From contig DHWS01000125.1 in the NCBI GenBank assembly GCA_002413305.1, positions 277 to 13,278 on the forward strand: a stretch of 13,002 nt of DNA, written 5' to 3'. The DNA is from Actinobacteria bacterium UBA5176. GTDB taxonomy: Bacteria > Actinomycetota > UBA4738. Below, in pieces: positions 1 through 6,983 of this stretch (position 1 is the first letter of the stretch; each line of letters begins with the position of its first letter). A model generated the notes under the pieces. The model was given only the letters and a program-made list of their open reading frames with translations, searched no databases and had not been told where the DNA came from. Both the position numbers and the translations under genes were made by a program.

Positions 1-1
1 T

Positions 2-385
2 GGCGGCGGCGGGTCCGCGCTCCCCGCGCGGCCGGCCGGCCCCGTCGACCCGCTGATCGTGGACATCCCGGCGGCGAGCTGTACCCGCGGCCTGCTGAAC
101 CAGCTGAGGTCGATGTTCCGCGCCTACCCGGGCGACCTGCCGGTCCTGGTCAACCTGGTGCACGATTACGAGAGCACCCGCCTCCGCCTGGGGCCGGACT
201 GCTGCGTGGATGGCTCGCCGGCGCTGCTGTTCGAACTGGGACGGTTGCTCGGGCCGGGAGCCGTGCAGGTGGTGGTGGCCTCCGGGCCGGCGCCACCCAC
301 CGTCCCGGCCGGTGGGGGGCCCGGGTCGAACGGTGCCCGCCGGCCGGTGGCGGGCCCGGCCTCGCCGGTGGCGCGGCGAAGGTAG
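2..385 (+). CDS. dnaE: DNA polymerase III alpha subunit, C-terminal end (partial)
   Basis: The reading frame is open from base 2 and ends at TAG 383-385, so the gene begins before the window. The visible 127 residues resemble the extreme C-terminus of bacterial replicative polymerase alpha subunits: a beta strand (LIVDIPAASCT), a helix, then 'YPGDLPVLVNLVHD', a strand 'STRLRLGP' followed by 'VDGSPALLFELGRLLGPGAV'. In this family that region follows the OB-fold and lies near the tau-binding end. The last ~35 residues are a Pro/Gly/Ala/Arg-rich tail with no recognisable fold. An ATG-like start inside the frame (GTG at 59) is not needed, because the similarity runs through it. The identification rests on the pattern of this short piece only. 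A sequence search or the upstream bases would settle it. Confidence 0.72.
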   Translation, partial: GGGGSALPARPAGPVDPLIVDIPAASCTRGLLNQLRSMFRAYPGDLPVLVNLVHDYESTRLRLGPDCCVDGSPALLFELGRLLGPGAVQVVVASGPAPPTVPAGGGPGSNGARRPVAGPASPVARRR

Positions 386-391
386 CGCCCG

Positions 392-419
392 GGGAAGCGG
401 CACCGCGGCCGCGCCTCCC
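392..419 (+). terminator. possible hairpin after dnaE
   Basis: Just after the dnaE stop, GCGGC (397-401) can pair with GCCGC (408-412) around a six-base loop. An outer pairing GGGA (392-395) with TCCC (416-419) is separated from it by an asymmetric interior loop. No T-run follows. It could separate dnaE transcription from the hisA-like gene, but in DNA this GC-rich such pairings arise easily by chance. Confidence 0.28.
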
Positions 420-422
420 GGA

Positions 423-428
423 TAGGCT
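423..428 (+). promoter_or_regulatory. possible -10 box for the hisA-like gene (near-leaderless)
   Basis: TAGGCT fits the TAnnnT pattern of actinobacterial -10 boxes and ends 10 bases before the GTG start at 439. No Shine-Dalgarno sequence is visible in front of that GTG, which would fit a transcript with a leader of only 0-4 bases. No clear -35 is seen. Inferred from pattern only. Confidence 0.35.
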
Positions 429-438
429 CGGTTCCGAC

Positions 439-1173
439 GTGACCGCCGACCCGACCTTCGACGTCCTGCCAGCGCTGGACCTGGCCGGCGGGCGGTTGGC
501 TCGGCTCGCGCGGGGCGCGGCGGACAGCCTGGCCCCGCGCGCCGGTGACCCTGTGCAGGCGGCGCGGGACCTCGCGGCGCAGGGCGCGAAGTGGGTCCAC
601 GTGGTCGACCTCGACGCGGCGCTCTCCGGCGAGGCCGGGAACCTGGACGTCCTGGCTCGGATCGCGACGCTCCCGGTCCGGGTGGAGGCGGGAGGAGGGT
701 TCTCCCCCGCCGGGGTGCGCGGCGCGTTGCAGCGGGGGGCGTCCCGGGCCGTCCTCGGCGCTTCGTCCCTGGCCGAGCCCGACGAGGTGGCGTCCGCGGT
801 GGCGGAGTTCGGTCCCTCCCTGGCGGTCGGGCTTGACGTGCGTGACGAACGCGTCGCTCCCCGTGGCCGGCCCCCGACCGGCGTCCCGGTGGCGGATGCG
901 CTGGCCCTGCTGGCCGAGGTCCGGCCGGCGCTGGTTGTGTACACGAACGTGGAGCGTGACGGCACGCTGGGTGGACCGGACCTGGAGGGGCTCCGGCGCG
1001 TCGTGGAGGAGACCGGTGTGCCGGTCCTGGCGTCGGGGGGGATCGCGTCGTTGGCGGACCTCGAGGCTGTGGCGCGGCTGGCGCCCAGCGTGCGGGGGGC
1101 GATCGTCGGGCGGGCGATCCAGGACGGCACGTTCACGCTCCGGGAAGCGCTCGCGGCCGTCGGCGGTGCATGA
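439..1173 (+). CDS. HisA/PriA-family isomerase (ProFAR isomerase, possibly with or instead TrpF activity)
   Basis: This 244-residue protein has the length and motif order of the (beta-alpha)8 barrel HisA/PriA family: 'VLPALDL' with the first catalytic Asp (D14), 'HVVDLDAA' (54-61), 'VGLDVRD' with D133, 'YTNVERDGT' with D174, 'LASGGI' (197-202) and 'GAIVGRAI' near the end. HisA isomerises ProFAR in histidine synthesis; the actinobacterial form PriA also does the TrpF step of tryptophan synthesis. Two usual features are changed. The phosphate-site motif GG(I/V)R reads GGFS (86-89), and the loop-5 motif (R/K)GW reads RGR (142-144), removing the Trp that stacks on substrate in PriA. GTG 439 was chosen because the barrel's first strand starts a few residues later. 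The stop overlaps the next gene (ATGA). The trp genes follow and no trpF is seen, so a TrpF role is plausible but not shown. Confidence 0.85.
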   Translation: MTADPTFDVLPALDLAGGRLARLARGAADSLAPRAGDPVQAARDLAAQGAKWVHVVDLDAALSGEAGNLDVLARIATLPVRVEAGGGFSPAGVRGALQRGASRAVLGASSLAEPDEVASAVAEFGPSLAVGLDVRDERVAPRGRPPTGVPVADALALLAEVRPALVVYTNVERDGTLGGPDLEGLRRVVEETGVPVLASGGIASLADLEAVARLAPSVRGAIVGRAIQDGTFTLREALAAVGGA

Positions 1174-1919
1174 TGGAGCCGGCTCGGGAGATGGGGGCGA
1201 AGGACATGGGGGTCGAAGCAACCCCGCCGGTCGCACCGGAGGAGGCCCGAGTTCCGGCGACCCGCGACGCGGATGCGCTGGTCTCGGCGCTGATCGCGGT
1301 GGTGGGCGCCGGCCTGGTCGTGGCCGGTTCGCTGCTGCGGTGGATCTCCCTGCACAACCAGGCACTCCCGCTGGCCGGCCGGAGCCCGCTCGACATCACG
1401 GCCGCCGGGACGGCGCTCACGGAAGGGCGCGTCGCCGCGGGTGCTGGGGCGGCAGGGCTGGTGGCGGCGGTGGTGATGTTCGCGTCCCTCCGGCCGGCGG
1501 TTCGCCGGATCCTCGGCGGGGTGGCCCTGGCCGCCGGGCTGGTGGGGGCGGGGTTCGCGTTCGGGGCGATCGGCGGCCGCGACCATCTGACGACCGAGGC
1601 GATCCAGGGGGTGATCCGGCACCGCCTGGGGCACACGCTCCCCGCATCGGTCATCGAACGGGTCCAGGCGGCCCTGGCCGGCCTCGGGGTGCGCGCGGTG
1701 TTCGGGCCCGGGGTGTACCTCGCGGCAGGGGGTGGCCTGATCGCGGCCATCGGCGGAGGCTCGGCTGTGGCCACCCGTTCGGCCCGTCCCGCGGGAGCGG
1801 TCGTCACCGACCCTCTGGTAGAGGGACCCTCGGTCGCGACCGAACCCGACCCGGGACCAGAGTCAGGTTCGGGGGCAGCGCCGGGGCCGCCTTCCGGCCT
1901 CCCTCACGACCAGCCCTGA
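1170..1919 (+). CDS. small four-helix membrane protein, probably Trp-operon-associated family
   Basis: The 249-residue product begins at an ATG that overlaps the stop of the preceding gene (ATGA), so the two are likely translationally coupled. ATGs at 1191 and 1206 are alternatives. A polar N-terminus of ~35 residues is followed by hydrophobic segments at about 37-57, 88-107, 112-135 and 178-197, with a short amphipathic stretch (139-172) before the last helix, and then a ~50-residue Pro/Gly/Asp/Glu-rich C-terminal tail. In many actinobacteria a small four-helix protein of unknown function (the TIGR02234-type Trp-associated membrane protein) is encoded just before trpC. Position, size and helix layout agree with that family, but I do not recognise a decisive motif. 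Function is unknown; no catalytic residues are evident. Confidence 0.6.
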   Translation: MMEPAREMGAKDMGVEATPPVAPEEARVPATRDADALVSALIAVVGAGLVVAGSLLRWISLHNQALPLAGRSPLDITAAGTALTEGRVAAGAGAAGLVAAVVMFASLRPAVRRILGGVALAAGLVGAGFAFGAIGGRDHLTTEAIQGVIRHRLGHTLPASVIERVQAALAGLGVRAVFGPGVYLAAGGGLIAAIGGGSAVATRSARPAGAVVTDPLVEGPSVATEPDPGPESGSGAAPGPPSGLPHDQP

Positions 1920-1936
1920 CCGAACGGGCCGCCCGG

Positions 1937-1969
1937 TACGCGAACCTTACGCGCGTCTTACGTCTCCCT
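1937..1969 (+). repeat. three tandem 11-bp direct repeats upstream of trpC
   Basis: The units TACGCGAACCT (1937-1947), TACGCGCGTCT (1948-1958) and TACGTCTCCCT (1959-1969) follow each other without gaps. Six of the eleven positions are identical in all three (TACG at the start, CT at the end). The 11-bp period places the units on one face of the helix, as in binding sites for OmpR/PhoB-type response regulators, whose boxes are direct repeats of about this period. They lie about 105-137 bases before the predicted trpC transcription start. The repeats are seen; a regulatory role is inferred. Confidence 0.45.
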
Positions 1970-1992
1970 GCGGTCGCCCTCACACCCGGTCG

Positions 1993-2005
1993 CCGACACT
2001 GTCGG
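1993..2005. promoter_or_regulatory. 13-bp palindrome upstream of the trpC promoter
   Basis: CCGACA-C-TGTCGG is a perfect inverted repeat with a one-base centre. The centre is too short for an RNA hairpin of that exact form, so a dimeric protein-binding site is more likely than a terminator. It lies ~70-80 bases before the predicted start of transcription. No regulator can be named. Confidence 0.3.
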
Positions 2006-2035
2006 TCCCTCGACGGGAACCGCGCTCACGGTCCT

Positions 2036-2067
2036 CCTGCCGGCGACGCAGGCCGCCTCGCTATAGT
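2036..2067 (+). promoter_or_regulatory. trpC promoter with overlapping dyad
   Basis: TATAGT at 2062-2067 is a near-consensus -10 box. The start of transcription expected 6-7 bases downstream falls on or beside the ATG at 2074. The -35 region is not a match to TTGACA but holds the dyad CCTGC (2036-2040) / GCAGG (2048-2052). A protein bound there would overlap the polymerase site, so repression of trpC at this point is possible. The promoter means trpCBA can be transcribed separately from the hisA-like gene. Confidence 0.55.
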
Positions 2068-2073
2068 TTCGGG

Positions 2074-2115
2074 ATGCGTCCCTCGAGCGCTCCCCGGTGT
2101 CGATGGGCTTCCTGA
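2074..2115 (+). CDS. possible trpC leader peptide (upstream ORF)
   Basis: ATG 2074 lies six bases after the -10 box TATAGT, the spacing expected for a leaderless start. It opens a 13-codon frame, [13 protein letters not shown], ending at TGA 2113-2115. The frame contains one Trp codon (2104-2106) and runs through the trpC starts at 2097/2103 in another frame, so ribosomes on it would bear directly on trpC initiation. Known trp leader peptides usually carry two or more Trp codons, and no terminator/antiterminator pair is evident after it. It may therefore be chance. Confidence 0.27.
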   Translation: MRPSSAPRCRWAS

Positions 2116-2890
2116 CCGACATCGTCGAACGCGTCCGGCGAGACCTCGAACGGGACCCTCCCGACGAGGGCCACCTGTCGCTCCGGGTCCGTTCGATGCC
2201 GCCGGCCCGGGACTTCGCGGCGGCTCTCTCCGGGCCGGGGGTCTCGATCGTGGCCGAGGTGAAGCGGGCCTCGCCATCCGCGGGGGACATCGCCGCCGAC
2301 GCCGATCCCGGCGAGCAGGCCGCGCGATACGAAGCCGGCGGGGCCGCCGCCATCTCCGTCCTGACCGAGCCGCGGCACTTCGGGGGATCGCTGCTGGACC
2401 TTCGCCTGGCCCGGCGGAAGACGACGTTGCCCATCCTGCGGAAGGACTTCGTGGTGCATCCCGGGCAGGTGCTGGAGGCCCGGGCCGAAGGGGCCGACGC
2501 CGTCCTGCTGATCTCGGCGTCCCTGACGCTTGGGGAGCTCCGGGACCTCCGGGACGTGGCCGAGTCGCTCGGGATGGCCGCCCTGGTGGAGGCGCACGGC
2601 GAGGAGGACCTGGACCGGGCGCTCGCCTCGGGCGCCCGGCTGGTCGGGGTGAACGCGAGGGATCTGGAGACGCTGGACGTGGACCTGGACCGGGCGGTGC
2701 GGCTGGCGTCGGCGGTGCCCGCCGATCGCTTGCTGGTCCTGGAGAGCGGGATGTCCACCAGGGCCGACGTGGCTCGCGCCGAGGAGGTGGGTGCCCGGGC
2801 CGTGCTGATCGGCGAAGCGTTGATGCGCTCGACCGATCCGGCCCGGACGATCCGCAAGCTCCGGGGCGTCCTGGCCCCGGTCGGCGAGCC

Positions 2891-2894
<4 letters not shown>
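2097..2894 (+). CDS. trpC: indole-3-glycerol phosphate synthase
   Basis: The 265-residue barrel enzyme closes the indole ring, turning CdRP into indole-3-glycerol phosphate in the cytosol (tryptophan synthesis). Family motifs appear in order: '[15 protein letters not shown]' with E54 and the substrate-binding K56, 'LRKDFVV' with catalytic K116, 'ALVEAH' with E165, 'VGVNARDL' with N186, and 'LESGMS' with E216/S217. All key residues are present, and the length is normal for a single-domain TrpC (no TrpF fusion). GTG 2097 or ATG 2103 are both possible starts. Neither has a good Shine-Dalgarno, which leaves room for coupling to the short upstream frame at 2074. The stop overlaps trpB (GTGA). There is no trpF between trpC and trpB. 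Confidence 0.96.
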
Positions 2895-4107
<1,213 letters not shown>

Positions 4108-4108
<1 letters not shown>

Positions 4109-4893
4109 TGCCGGACACGCGGCTGGGTGAGGGGCTGGGGGCGCGCCTGCGGGGTCTTCGCGACGCCGGGCGGAAGGCGTTCGTCCCGTACGTGACCGCG
4201 GGATTGCCCGGCGTCGACGAGGCGCTCCTCCGGGGCCTGGCCGGCGCCGGGGCCGACGCGGTCGAGGTCGGTATCCCGTTCTCCGACCCGGTGATGGACG
4301 GCCCGGTCATCCAGGAGGCGTCGAAGCGCGCCCTGGAGGCCGGTACGACGCCCGCCGCTGCGTTCGACCTCATCCGCCGGGCTGCTCTCGACGTCCCCGT
4401 GGCGGTCATGACGTACCTCAACCCCGTGCTGGCCATGGGCATGGAGGCCTTCGCGGGGGCGGCCTCCGCGGCCGGGGTTGCGGGCGCCATCCTGCCGGAC
4501 CTCCCCGTCGACGAAGCCGCCGGCTGGATGGCGTGCGCGAAGGCAGCCGGGCTCGCTCCGGTGCTCCTGGCAGCCCCGAACTCCACGCCGGAACGGCTGA
4601 CGGCCATCGCCGCCGCCGGGGGGGGCTTCGTCTACTGCGTGGCCACGTTCGGTGTGACCGGTGCCCGGGAGGAGCTGGCGGCATCGGCCCGCCGGGTGGT
4701 GGCCGCCCTTCGCCCCCTCACGGAGACGCCGCTGCTGGTCGGGGTCGGCATCTCCACGCCCGAGCAGGCCCGGGCGGCCTGCGGGTTCGCCGACGGGGTG
4801 GTGGTGGGCACCGCGCTGGTCGAGCCGCTCCTGCGCGGCGCCCCGGCCGAAGTCATCGACCGCGCCCGCCGGTTCCGCGAGGCCACCGGCTGA
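4108..4893 (+). CDS. trpA: tryptophan synthase alpha chain
   Basis: The 261-residue barrel subunit splits indole-3-glycerol phosphate into indole and glyceraldehyde-3-phosphate, and passes indole through the tunnel to TrpB. The start ATG shares one base with the trpB stop (TGATG), so the two subunits should be made in balance. 'AVEVGIPFSDP' holds the catalytic E53 and 'VMDGPVIQ' the catalytic D64. 'YLNPVL', 'LPDLPVDE', 'YCVATFGVTGAR' and the phosphate site 'VGVGIST' follow in the normal order. Small changes from the usual wording (DPVMDG for DPVADG, GVGI for GFGI) keep the key residues. It ends the operon. The next gene converges 19 bases away, and lgt, which often follows trpA in actinobacteria, is absent. 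Confidence 0.96.
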
Positions 4894-4912
4894 ACGGCCC
4901 GAGCTCGCCCGG

Positions 4913-6028
4913 TCAGGGCCAGAACCGCTCCTGCGCCGCCAGCACCCACGACACGAACCGCCACGCCCCCCACCCGTCGGCCAGCTCGCCCGACACCGGC
5001 GTTCCCGTTCCCGGCGGGTTCACGTGCTCGAACCACCGCAGCAGGATCAGGCGGGCCCCCGGCACCGAGTCCCGAAACCGGAGGGCCTCGGTGGGCGGCG
5101 TGGCCGGATCGCTCTCGGACTGCATGACGAACAACGGGGCGCGGAGCATCCGAAGGTGGGTGGCGGGGGAGAAGAGCCGGAGCGTGGCCAGGAACGACGG
5201 CGGGGTTCGCGCGGCCAGCGGGTACGTTCGGCGCGGATCGCGGTTCTCCAGCAGGTCGAACACGGACCGCATGTCCGGCGGGAGCGCGGCAGGGTCGCCC
5301 GGCGACAATGCCGAGGACAGCGCGGCTCGCTCGCCCGCCGGGGCCAGGCCGACCGCTGCGCGGTTCATGGTCGATCGGGCCTCCGGCACGGTCCTCCACG
5401 GCACCAGGCGACCGCGGTACGTCGTCGCGCCGGTGGTGATCCCCTGGACCACCCCGAGCAGATCGTCGAAGGAGCCGAACACCGCGACGAACGCGACCAT
5501 GTGCGATGCGGCCGGGTCCTCCGCCGCCAGCAGGCAGAACGACCCGCCGTAGGAGAACCCCACCACACCGACCTTCGCGCCGCCTTCCATCCGGGACAGA
5601 GCCCGGATCGACCGCACCAACCGGACCTCGTCCGACCATTGGAACGTCTGGTGCCGGAGCTCGAGCTGGGGAGCGAACACCTGTCGGCGCGCTCCGGCGA
5701 GCGCGCGGGCCACCCGCACCAGCCGGGGATCCTCCGCGCCCTGGGGGGTCGCGCCGGAGACCAGCAGCAGCGGCGGGGCGGGCCCCGGCGAATACAGGTC
5801 CCCTCGCACGTCCGGTGCCAGCAGCACCCCCCGGCGGACCGCGACCCGTTGGGCGAATGGACGCGGGAACGGGATGCCGACGGACCGGGCCAGCACGGCG
5901 GCCGCCTTCGCCCGCGCCCGGAGGGGCGGCACGGCGATGCACAGGACCACCACCGCGAGGAGCAGGGCCAGCACGGCCCGGCCGGCCCGCCGGAGCCGAG
6001 GACGCCTCGCGGTCAGGGTTCCCGGCAC
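4913..6028 (-). CDS. membrane-anchored alpha/beta hydrolase
   Basis: The 371-residue protein has a basic N-terminus and a single hydrophobic segment (about 15-34) that should anchor it in the membrane, probably with the enzyme domain outside. The domain shows an alpha/beta-hydrolase fold: 'PPLLLVSGATP' (85-95), the nucleophile elbow 'GFSYGGS' with S159, then 'MQSESDPATPP' with D307 and 'RWFEHVNPP' with H335, giving a plausible Ser-Asp-His triad. The substrate cannot be told from sequence. Start GTG 6028 lies 16 bases inside the upstream kinase gene on the same strand, suggesting translational coupling. It is the last gene of a three-gene minus-strand run. Alpha/beta hydrolases such as RsbQ work with partner-switch regulators in Bacillus, but RsbQ is soluble, so the likeness is only suggestive. 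Confidence 0.85.
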   Translation of the reverse strand: MPGTLTARRPRLRRAGRAVLALLLAVVVLCIAVPPLRARAKAAAVLARSVGIPFPRPFAQRVAVRRGVLLAPDVRGDLYSPGPAPPLLLVSGATPQGAEDPRLVRVARALAGARRQVFAPQLELRHQTFQWSDEVRLVRSIRALSRMEGGAKVGVVGFSYGGSFCLLAAEDPAASHMVAFVAVFGSFDDLLGVVQGITTGATTYRGRLVPWRTVPEARSTMNRAAVGLAPAGERAALSSALSPGDPAALPPDMRSVFDLLENRDPRRTYPLAARTPPSFLATLRLFSPATHLRMLRAPLFVMQSESDPATPPTEALRFRDSVPGARLILLRWFEHVNPPGTGTPVSGELADGWGAWRFVSWVLAAQERFWP

Positions 6029-6435
6029 TTGACGAGGCGGACCACCGTGCCGGGCTTGCGGGCCGTGCCCTCCCGGATCGTCACCTCGTCGACCAGCGCC
6101 ATCATCAGCGGGATCCCGTGGCCGCCGCCGTCCAGCTGCGGCATCGGCGCCTCCCGCCGGAACACGCCTTCGTCCTGGATGTCGACTTCGACGCAGCCTT
6201 CCAGCTCGCTCCAGGTCACCCGGATCTGGCGGCTCGCGGTGTGCAGCATCGAGTTCGCGGCCGCCTCCGTCACCGCGACGAGCAGGTCGCTGACGATGTC
6301 CGGGCGAAGCTCGGTGGTCCTGGCGCAGTCTCGGACGAACCGGCGGATGTGGTACAGGACGGAAGGATGGGACCGGAAGGCCTGGACCACGGGCGTGGGC
6401 CGCTCAGGCGGTCTCGAGCGACTGGTCGTCGTCAA
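6013..6435 (-). CDS. anti-sigma regulatory kinase (RsbW/SpoIIAB-type HATPase)
   Basis: This short GHKL ATPase domain protein (up to 140 residues) is of the kind that binds a sigma factor and phosphorylates an STAS antagonist. The N-box 'VTEAAANSMLHT' carries E57 and N61, the G1 box is 'DEG' (88-90) and the G2 box 'GGGHGIPLM' (103-111), all expected for ATP binding. The ATP-lid region between them is short, as in this family. TTG 6435 gives the longest frame and would overlap the STAS gene by 32 bases. GTG 6390, 13 bases after the STAS stop, gives a 125-residue protein and is an equally fair start. The STAS gene just upstream on the same strand is the obvious partner. No sigma factor gene is in the window, so the target is unknown. 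Confidence 0.88.
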   Translation of the reverse strand: MTTTSRSRPPERPTPVVQAFRSHPSVLYHIRRFVRDCARTTELRPDIVSDLLVAVTEAAANSMLHTASRQIRVTWSELEGCVEVDIQDEGVFRREAPMPQLDGGGHGIPLMMALVDEVTIREGTARKPGTVVRLVKCREP

Positions 6436-6736
6436 GGATCATCTCGACGTTGGCGAGCTGGCCCAGCCGGACCCGCTCCAACGTGTGGGCTACGACGGCT
6501 CCAGGGCGGAGCAGCCGGAGGTTCCCCGATCCCTCCAGCCGGCGGGCCGTTCGGATGATGACCTGAATGCCGCTCGAATCCATGAACGTCAACCCGGTCA
6601 GGTCGAGGGTCAGGTCGCCGCCCTGTTCGACCTCCGGCTCCAACGCGTCGGTCAAGATGTCGGCGTTGGAGACGTCGATCTCGCCGATCAGCCGGAACCC
6701 GCGAGGAGACTCGGTCCTGGCTACCTGTAGCAGCAT
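6404..6736 (-). CDS. anti-sigma factor antagonist (STAS domain, RsbV/SpoIIAA type)
   Basis: The 110-residue single STAS domain protein should bind the neighbouring kinase when unphosphorylated, freeing a sigma factor or other client. The fold pattern is clear: 'GFRLIGEIDVSNADILTDAL' (13-32; typically 'G.lDl.ta..l...l'), the strand 'DLTLDLTGLTFMDSSGIQVII', and a C-terminal helix 'HTLERVRLGQLANVEMI'. 'MDSSG' holds the expected phosphorylation serine (S54 by comparison with RsbV). ATG 6736 was chosen because the domain begins immediately after it; a longer frame upstream has no similarity and runs into the divergent promoter region. It is the first gene of the minus-strand unit and is divergent from the transporter binding protein gene. 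Confidence 0.9.
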   Translation of the reverse strand: MLLQVARTESPRGFRLIGEIDVSNADILTDALEPEVEQGGDLTLDLTGLTFMDSSGIQVIIRTARRLEGSGNLRLLRPGAVVAHTLERVRLGQLANVEMILDDDQSLETA

Positions 6737-6770
6737 GGCGTGTTCACCGTCCCGGGGGCGACTGAAACGT

Positions 6771-6800
6771 ACCGTAGGTCCGTCCCCGCCCGCCTGGCAA
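6771..6800 (-). promoter_or_regulatory. possible promoter for the STAS-kinase-hydrolase unit
   Basis: Read on the minus strand, TTGCCA (6800-6795) and TACGGT (6776-6771) resemble -35 and -10 boxes with an 18-base spacer. Transcription would start near 6764, giving a leader of about 28 bases before ATG 6736. The match is moderate and the region is GC-rich. Confidence 0.4.
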
Positions 6801-6970
6801 ACTGGCCGCCCGGAGGGGGTTCCAGCGCCCTCGATCCCGCCGCACGGACGTATGCGTACAACCGTTCGAGGCGTCGGGGGCGAGCGGGGGGCGCCCGCCA
6901 TGGCAGAATGGCCGCTGGCCTTTGCCCCTCGATTGTGATACATCGACGCGGACACGACTGCGGGGGATCG

Positions 6971-6978
6971 AAAGGAGG
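6971..6978 (+). promoter_or_regulatory. strong ribosome binding site deciding a TTG start
   Basis: AAAGGAGG is a near-perfect Shine-Dalgarno sequence ending five bases before TTG 6984. It sets that unusual codon as the start of the binding-protein gene, which then begins with a proper lipoprotein signal peptide. Confidence 0.8.
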
Positions 6979-6983
6979 AACGC

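Larger units (their letters stand above)
6737..6983. promoter_or_regulatory. divergent intergenic region between the STAS gene and the importer operon
   Basis: These 247 bases separate two divergent units and must hold both promoters. Besides the minus-strand boxes noted separately, the plus-strand half has an A/T-richer patch at 6929-6946, TCGATTGTGATACATCGA, in which TCGAT and ATCGA form an inverted repeat with an 8-base spacer. This could be an operator or lie over the importer promoter. I could not fix a convincing -35/-10 pair for the importer, and I see no gene here. Confidence 0.4.

Noticed and set aside
59..385. A free-standing 108-residue gene starting at GTG 59
   Set aside because: The same frame is open back to the window edge, and the residues before it continue the polymerase alpha C-terminal pattern, so it is a gene end, not a small gene.
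1924..1934. CGGGC-C-GCCCG after the membrane protein gene as a terminator
   Set aside because: The arms leave a one-base loop and there is no T-run. A stable hairpin of that form cannot fold.
545..2890. A long in-frame extension of trpB, open back to base 545
   Set aside because: It overlaps the hisA-like gene, the membrane protein gene and trpC in another frame and has no similarity to TrpB. The conserved N-terminus begins just after GTG 2891.
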